Positions 59,428-64,000 of a stretch of 64,000 nucleotides of DNA are shown one piece after another; within the stretch, counting starts at the first letter, position 1; every line of letters starts with the position of its first letter. The notes beneath the pieces were generated by a model. It was given only the letters and a program-made list of their open reading frames with translations, had not been told where the DNA came from and ran no database searches. The stretch comes from a candidate division WOR-1 bacterium RIFOXYB2_FULL_45_9 (GTDB lineage: Bacteria > Margulisbacteria > WOR-1 > O2-12-FULL-45-9 > XYB2-FULL-48-7): assembly GCA_001771575.1 (NCBI GenBank), contig MEUD01000001.1, positions 832,815-896,814 of the forward strand. Reading direction: 5' to 3'. Both the position numbers and the translations under genes were made by a program.

Positions 59428-61025
59428 AGCTCATCAAACTTGCCTATTAGCGACTGATACCGGCTAATATAACTCTGCCAGGCCAAGGCGTTTGTCGCCC
59501 GACCGTCGCGGTTCTCGTAAAAAAAGCCTATTTGAAGAATGAAAAGGGCTCCCTTTTTCAACTTTTCCGCTTTCTGCGCGCCGGTTAGCGACTGATCGCT
59601 TAGCTTCGGCAAAGCTCTCTTTAGGCCGTATATCCTGCTTTTACTCCCTTTTAGCCACGGCTCGCGCATCTCTTCCCGCAGGAAGGTCCCCAGAAAACCG
59701 CCCAACCGCCGATCGATCCGGCCCAGCCAAATAGGATCGGTCAAAGATCTTGGATCGGCTAAATCATCAACGATCGACAAAGCGAACCTCATCAATTTAT
59801 CGACCAGCATTTTTTCCGCTCCCTCTTTGACCTTTTGCATCCTGGCCGCCTGCGACCGTAAAACGTCCTGCCTTTTAAGCAGGGTCTCCCGCGCCACGCC
59901 CAACATGCTTTGGGCCAATCTGATCGCCTGATCGGAGCCGACCAGCGTAACATGCAGGGCCGTTTCCAGCTCCACGCAAGCCTTATCTTTATGCCAGGCG
60001 AAAAAAGAGTCGAAGCGCTCGTGCAGATCAAGCAATTCCGACCAATACCCAAGGGGATCGCTTTCGATCCGTTTGATCCGCTCCATGTGGCTTTCGTTCT
60101 CCTCCTGTTCCTGGGAAATTTTTTCCAGCTCATGATCGATCATGCTCAACAACTTGGCGGTTGAAACCCGGTGCGGGATCGATTCCCGGCGCAGGACCCC
60201 CCCGGCGGTCTGCCGGTAGCCGACCTGATTAATAACCCATCCCCCCCTCTCTTTTGAGGAGGTAATTTTCCAACCCTGGGCCGGACGGACGCGGCGCAGA
60301 CGCTCGACCATTTGCTCACCAAGCCTTTTGACCAAACGCTCGGTCAAATACTGTAGAATGGTATCGGCGGCAACATTGTTCCCCCTGCCGCTTAAGCAGG
60401 CCACCGCCCTGGCAAGGCTCTCTTTATCCCGTTCAATGTTAAAGGGAAAATTATCGCGAAAATAAGAGAGAAGTTCGATGATCTCTTGAAAAGGAACGGC
60501 CGCGACCGGCAAACCGAGTTTTTTTACGGCCGAGCGCTCTTCCCCGGCCTTATAAAGCTCCAATCTTGTCCGCAGAACGATCTTGTACAAAAATAAGGCC
60601 GCGTATTCGGGATCGCTCGCAAAATTGTTCTTTTCTTGATCAAGGATCGACACGAATTCTGCCAACAACCGCGGCCGATACCCCAAAATCTCTTTTTGGC
60701 CGCGCGACCGATCGTTCCTGAAGCGGACCACTCCTTTATTGAATGAAAAGCTCAATCCTTCCCTCGATAGTCCAGCGGGAACAATGATCGATTCGATCTT
60801 TCCAGACGTTTGGCGCAAACGCGCGAGCAGTTCGCCGGTTTCGCGGGGATGCAGTTTGGCCAAATTCTCCAAATTGGCGCGCGAGCCGTCTGTGATCTTC
60901 GCTCCGGTCCGCCCGATCAAAGCGCCGACAACCCGCCAGGACTTTGGGCCATTATCAGCCCTGCCGCCTATCCGCTGGAGTTGAAAAAACCGCGATCTTA
61001 AAACGTCAACTAATAAATGTTTCAT
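59400..61025 (-). CDS. Large protein of unknown function (about 541 aa)
   Basis: Not recognised. Start taken at the ATG MKHLLVDVLRSRFFQLQRIGG; an upstream in-frame start would add 22 residues overlapping the radical SAM gene. Soluble, strongly basic and helical, with no signal peptide, Walker box or zinc motif. Notable stretches: IGRTGAKITDGSRANLENL near residue 38, a Glu-rich coil (DHELEKISQEQEENESHMERIKRIESD about 315-340) and many Arg/Lys pairs near the C-terminus. Divergent from the radical SAM gene and convergent with gatB. Confidence 0.72.
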   Translation of the reverse strand: MKHLLVDVLRSRFFQLQRIGGRADNGPKSWRVVGALIGRTGAKITDGSRANLENLAKLHPRETGELLARLRQTSGKIESIIVPAGLSREGLSFSFNKGVVRFRNDRSRGQKEILGYRPRLLAEFVSILDQEKNNFASDPEYAALFLYKIVLRTRLELYKAGEERSAVKKLGLPVAAVPFQEIIELLSYFRDNFPFNIERDKESLARAVACLSGRGNNVAADTILQYLTERLVKRLGEQMVERLRRVRPAQGWKITSSKERGGWVINQVGYRQTAGGVLRRESIPHRVSTAKLLSMIDHELEKISQEQEENESHMERIKRIESDPLGYWSELLDLHERFDSFFAWHKDKACVELETALHVTLVGSDQAIRLAQSMLGVARETLLKRQDVLRSQAARMQKVKEGAEKMLVDKLMRFALSIVDDLADPRSLTDPIWLGRIDRRLGGFLGTFLREEMREPWLKGSKSRIYGLKRALPKLSDQSLTGAQKAEKLKKGALFILQIGFFYENRDGRATNALAWQSYISRYQSLIGKFDELYVSASLRS

Positions 61026-61069
61026 GATATTTTCATTTCGTCGGAATAAACCGATAATTTCACTTATGT

Positions 61070-61075
61070 TATAAT
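61070..61075 (+). promoter_or_regulatory. -10 box of the radical SAM gene
   Basis: TATAAT ends 6 bases before the ATG at 61082. No good -35. Confidence 0.45.
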
Positions 61076-61081
61076 GCCTGC

Positions 61082-61687
61082 ATGCAATCAATCGCTTATC
61101 CGGTGGGGGAAAACCTCTATCTGAACATCACCAACCGCTGTAGCAATGAGTGCGCTTTTTGCATCCGGAATAAGACCCGCGATTTCAACCAAAAGTTCTC
61201 TCTCTGGCTGGAAAAGGAGCCGTCCATCGATGAAATTATGGCAGCTATCGGCGAAGAGAAAAAATACCAGCAGATCGTCTTTTGCGGCTACGGCGAACCG
61301 CTGATCCGTCTTGATGCCGTCAAAGAGGTTGCGAAAAGACTTAAACGGCAAGGGGCAAAGATCAGGATCGATACTAACGGGACCGCTAACCTGTTTTGGG
61401 GGAAAAATATCCTCCCCGAGCTCAAAGGGATCATCGACTCGATGTCGATCAGCCTGAACGCCCAGAACGCCGAGGTTTACAACAAGCTTTGCCGGCCGGC
61501 TTTGGGAGATAAAAGTTTTGAGGCGGTCCTTGATTTCATCAAAGAAGCCAAAAACTTTATCCCGGAGGTTGAGGTTTCGGTCGTCTCCCTCCCGGCGGTT
61601 GATATCGAAGCCTGCCGAAAGATCGCGGAAAAACTTGGGGTAAAATTCCGGGTCAGGACCTATTATGAGGAGAACTATGTCAAATAA
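61082..61687 (+). CDS. Radical SAM protein of the TatD-associated type
   Basis: 201 residues. Cluster motif NRCSNECAFCIR gives CxxxCxxC at about 20-27. GYGEPLIRLDAVKEVAKRL and RIDTNGTANLFWGKNILPEL match the small TatD-linked radical SAM family. Usually found next to TatD, which is absent here; lpd follows with overlap. Function of the family is unknown. Confidence 0.85.
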   Translation: MQSIAYPVGENLYLNITNRCSNECAFCIRNKTRDFNQKFSLWLEKEPSIDEIMAAIGEEKKYQQIVFCGYGEPLIRLDAVKEVAKRLKRQGAKIRIDTNGTANLFWGKNILPELKGIIDSMSISLNAQNAEVYNKLCRPALGDKSFEAVLDFIKEAKNFIPEVEVSVVSLPAVDIEACRKIAEKLGVKFRVRTYYEENYVK

Positions 61688-63047
61688 CTCACCCCCATCC
61701 CCTCTCTTGACAAGAGAGGGGCGAAAAGAATTTGATCTGGCGATCCTGGGCGGCGGACCGGGTGGTTACGCCGCCGCGATCAGAGCGGCCCAGCTTGGGG
61801 CGAAAGTCGTTTTGATCGAACAGGATAAGGTCGGCGGAACCTGCCTCAACCGGGGATGCATCCCGACCAAAGCGCTGATCGCTTCCACTAATTTTTACGA
61901 GAGGATGCAGAAGGCCGAGAGCCTCGGTCTCTCCGCGACAAATATTTCCATCGATTTTGCCAAAGTCGTCGCCCGCAAGAACGAAGTCGTTGCCAAATTG
62001 GTTAAAGGATTAGCCGGACTGATCGAAAAGAACGGGATCGAGATAATTTATGGCCAAGGAGAAGTTGTTGCTCCAGGATTAATTAAGATCAATAACCGCG
62101 ACGTTCAGTCGCGGGCCATAATCCTGGCGACCGGTTCGCTTCCTGCCTCTCTTCCGGGGGTTGCTCATGATGGTAAAAAGTTTATCTGCAGTGACGAAGC
62201 CCTGGAACTAGCGATCCCTCCTGCCCGGCTCGATATTATCGGCGGCGGGGTGATCGGGATCCACTTCGCCATGATCTATAGCTCCCTGGGGACCGCGATA
62301 ACGATCTATGAGGCGCAACCGGAGATCCTGCCGGGGGTCGACGACGAGGTAGTGGCAATGGTCAAGCGGCTTTTAAAGCGAAAAAAAATTGAAGTGCTAA
62401 CGGGAACCTTCTTTGATCCGCAAAAAGCCGGCGAGGTTTCACTGATCTGCGTCGGAAGGACGCCTAATCTGACAGGCATTGAGGCTTTAGGCTTAAGGCA
62501 AGAGGGAAAGAGAGTCTGGGTTAACGAGAAAATGGAGACCAGTCTCCCAAACATTTACGCTGTCGGCGACCTGGTCAGCCTGAAACAATTCGCTCACGTC
62601 GGTTATGAACAGGGAGTGGTCGCGGCGGAAAACGCGCTGGGAGGGAACAGAAGCTACAATTACGATTGTGTTCCCTATGGCATTTACACCCAGCCGGAGA
62701 TCGCCGGGGTCGGCCTAACCGAGAAGGAGGCACGAGTCAAAAACCCCAATATCAAAACCGGCAAATTCCCCTTCGGCGCTCTTGGGATCGCCCAGGCGAT
62801 GGGCGAGATCGAAGGATTCGTAAAATTCGTCGCCGACGAAAAAGGAAAGATCCTCGGGGTCCACATTATCGGACCGGAAGCAACCGCTCTGATCGGCATG
62901 GCGACGCTGGCGATAAAAAACAATTTAACGATTGAACAGTTCGGCTCGACCTTCCAGGCCCACCCCTCCTATCCCGAAGGGATGCAGGAAGCGGCCGAAG
63001 CGGTCTTAAATCGGGCACTGCATATAGAAATTCGAGGCTTGGCCTAA
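61677..63047 (+). CDS. lpd: Dihydrolipoyl dehydrogenase
   Basis: 456 residues from the ATG after AGGAGA. FAD-binding LAILGGGPGGYAAAIRAAQLG (about 19-39), redox disulfide GGTCLNRGCIPTKAL (about 54-68), NAD site IIGGGVIGIHFA and the C-terminal AHPSYPEGMQEAAEAV with the catalytic His-Glu. The E3 subunit of oxo-acid dehydrogenase or glycine cleavage complexes; none of the partners is in the window. The first 16 residues (NSPPSPLLTREGR) are extra and come from a REP-like hairpin. Overlaps the radical SAM gene by 11 bases. Confidence 0.94.
   Translation: MSNNSPPSPLLTREGRKEFDLAILGGGPGGYAAAIRAAQLGAKVVLIEQDKVGGTCLNRGCIPTKALIASTNFYERMQKAESLGLSATNISIDFAKVVARKNEVVAKLVKGLAGLIEKNGIEIIYGQGEVVAPGLIKINNRDVQSRAIILATGSLPASLPGVAHDGKKFICSDEALELAIPPARLDIIGGGVIGIHFAMIYSSLGTAITIYEAQPEILPGVDDEVVAMVKRLLKRKKIEVLTGTFFDPQKAGEVSLICVGRTPNLTGIEALGLRQEGKRVWVNEKMETSLPNIYAVGDLVSLKQFAHVGYEQGVVAAENALGGNRSYNYDCVPYGIYTQPEIAGVGLTEKEARVKNPNIKTGKFPFGALGIAQAMGEIEGFVKFVADEKGKILGVHIIGPEATALIGMATLAIKNNLTIEQFGSTFQAHPSYPEGMQEAAEAVLNRALHIEIRGLA
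61688..61723 (+). repeat. REP-like hairpin element within the start of lpd
   Basis: CCCCTCTC-TTGACA-AGAGAGGGG hairpin preceded by CTCACCCCCAT, in frame as SPPSPLLTREGR. It matches the intergenic element at 31474-31511 in reverse complement. Confidence 0.7.
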
Positions 63048-63051
63048 TTTA

Positions 63052-63369
63052 TTAGAAACGATATGCATTTAAAAGAGTCCATAGGTCATTGGCTCTCAGG
63101 TCCCAGACCGCTCTGATATCTCCCGGAGTGCAAGTGTAGGGATTTACTCTTCTGGCGGCTTCCCCGGCGCGTCCGCTTCTTATCAAATACTCAAGATTAT
63201 TGGTCAAAGCCCATGAGTATTCAGTCCGTGGGGCCATGTCTTGACCCCCAAATACTTGGTTAAACTTCGCGGAAATTTCTACCGCTCCGATCCTTGTTGA
63301 CATTAGTACTCTGGCGGCATGCCCCAAGGCCAAAGAAGGATGAGGACGGCCAACAAATTTAATATTCAT
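63052..63369 (-). CDS. Protein of unknown function (105 aa)
   Basis: Start at the ATG after GGGAGGTGA, one of the best Shine-Dalgarno sites here; longer frames were dropped. Sequence MNIKFVGRPHPSLALGHAARVL, later EYSWALTNNLEYLIRSGRAGEAARR and DIRAVWDLRANDLWTLLNAYRF. No signal peptide or known domain. It is monocistronic, downstream of nothing on its strand but the GpmI gene, from which it is separated by a perfect palindrome. Confidence 0.65.
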   Translation of the reverse strand: MNIKFVGRPHPSLALGHAARVLMSTRIGAVEISAKFNQVFGGQDMAPRTEYSWALTNNLEYLIRSGRAGEAARRVNPYTCTPGDIRAVWDLRANDLWTLLNAYRF

Positions 63370-63475
63370 AAAACTCACCTCCCAGAAAAAACATTTAACA
63401 AGCCCATTGACACGCACCCTTAGTTGTCTAAGAAAAACCAGAAAAATTTCAGTTGAATTCAATTATTAGGGGATT

Positions 63476-63503
63476 TTAACCGATGAATTAATTCATCGGT
63501 TAA
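63476..63503. repeat. Perfect 28-bp palindrome over the gpmI stop codon
   Basis: TTAACCGATGAATT and its complement, centre at 63489/63490, covering the last codons of gpmI. No T-run follows. The outer TAACCG/CGGTTA is shared with the palindrome at 23872. Confidence 0.7.
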
Positions 63504-64000
63504 CTAATGAATGAGCGGTCATCGCTTTGGGGATCGGCAGACCGATCAGGTAAAGAATAGTCACGCCGATATCGGGAATAATCCCTTTTTCTTTCAGTTT
63601 AGCAGCCGAACCCAAAGCCCAAAACGGGACCGGATTGAGCGAATGCTGGGTGCTGACTACTTCTTTGCCTTTATTTTCAATCTTCATTTCATCGGCATTA
63701 CCGTGATCGGCAGTAATGATAAAAACTCCGCCTTTCGCCAGCCAGGCGGGGACCAGCTTTTCCAGGCATTTTGAAAGATCGGCGATCGCTTCGGTCGCCG
63801 CCGCCAGGTTGCCGGTATGGCCGACCATGTCGCCGTTCTGGAAATTGTGGACGATCAAAGAGTAATTTTTTTCGGCGATCGCTTTAAGCGCGTAATCGGT
63901 CTCGAGAAAGGCGGTCATCTCCGGCACCCAGTCATAATGCTTCCCCCCCTCGGTCCGCTCCTTGAGGGTCAGGTCCTGGGCGAGATGGCGCTCCTCCCCC
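63493..64000 (-). CDS. gpmI: 2,3-bisphosphoglycerate-independent phosphoglycerate mutase (C-terminal part)
   Basis: About 169 residues; the 5' part lies beyond the window. YSLIVHNFQNGDMVGHTGN and the metal motif FIITADHGNADEM, then STQHSLNPVPFWALG, are the GpmI phosphatase-domain signatures. Interconverts 3- and 2-phosphoglycerate in glycolysis using two manganese ions. C-terminal PDIGVTILYLIGLPIPKAMTAHSL is complete. The frame continues to the window edge. Confidence 0.95.
   Translation of the reverse strand, partial: GEERHLAQDLTLKERTEGGKHYDWVPEMTAFLETDYALKAIAEKNYSLIVHNFQNGDMVGHTGNLAAATEAIADLSKCLEKLVPAWLAKGGVFIITADHGNADEMKIENKGKEVVSTQHSLNPVPFWALGSAAKLKEKGIIPDIGVTILYLIGLPIPKAMTAHSLVNR

Overview
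The window looks like a chromosome segment of an uncultured, Gram-negative-type, probably anaerobic bacterium. Evidence for the envelope type is a TolC/MacAB-like tripartite exporter and a small predicted outer-membrane barrel. Evidence for anaerobic life is a rubrerythrin pair, and a B12-dependent MetH without the C-terminal reactivation domain fits. Genes are packed tightly with 1-8 bp overlaps, TTG and GTG starts are used, and the cyanobacterial HIP1 octamer GCGATCGC occurs at least 17 times where about one is expected by chance. Together this suggests a candidate lineage near Cyanobacteria (Margulisbacteria/Saganbacteria-like), but no marker gene here proves that placement. There is no rRNA, insertion sequence, CRISPR array or phage module, and no gene-free stretch exceeds 300 bases.

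Layout. 1-8.1 kb: partial M13 peptidase lipoprotein, a small gene, a zinc-type cation exporter, a cysteine-less thioredoxin-fold protein, and a five-gene efflux operon (TolC, adaptor, ATPase, two MacB-like permeases). 8.1-16.5 kb: one long minus-strand run for a DRE-TIM aldolase, MetH, RimI, TsaB, TsaE, FolK, FolP, TilS and a small membrane protein, linking folate, methionine and tRNA modification; a tRNA-Met lies upstream. 16.7-23.1 kb: a lone receiver protein, NadA, MnmA, two unknown genes, then IscU, IscS and LarE (iron-sulfur and sulfur transfer). 23.2-31.4 kb: 3D-domain protein, copper ATPase, ferritin-like protein, rubrerythrin, GerMN protein, membrane protein, UppP, SecF and SecD. 31.5-40.8 kb: MBL hydrolase, Na/Ca exchanger, tRNA-Arg, a three-gene phosphorelay set flanked by direct repeats derived from tRNA-Arg plus a C39 peptidase tail, the C39 peptidase, LysM-like and FAH-family genes, a barrel protein, MutM and an AI-2E-type permease. 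40.8-49 kb: potassium uptake (TrkH, TrkA, a second TrkH) with a KdpDE-like pair, plus CutA, MBL, HAD phosphatase and PabB. 49-64 kb: thioesterase, Ntn hydrolase with a decayed neighbour, DMT-type protein, PAS protein behind a C10 tract, TsaD, histidine kinase, GatC-GatA-unknown-GatB, an unknown 541-residue protein, radical SAM protein, Lpd, a small unknown and partial GpmI.

Three sequence-level themes stand out. First, many genes have a TATAAT-like -10 only 6-10 bases before the start codon, so their mRNAs should be leaderless, while another set carries strong Shine-Dalgarno sites. Second, short palindromic or low-complexity repeats sit in frame inside conserved genes (lpd, pabB, metH, mnmA, tsaD, M13 peptidase). 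Third, a run of ten C residues sits exactly between the -35 and -10 of a PAS sensor gene and is also readable as in-frame codons, a classic phase-variation layout.
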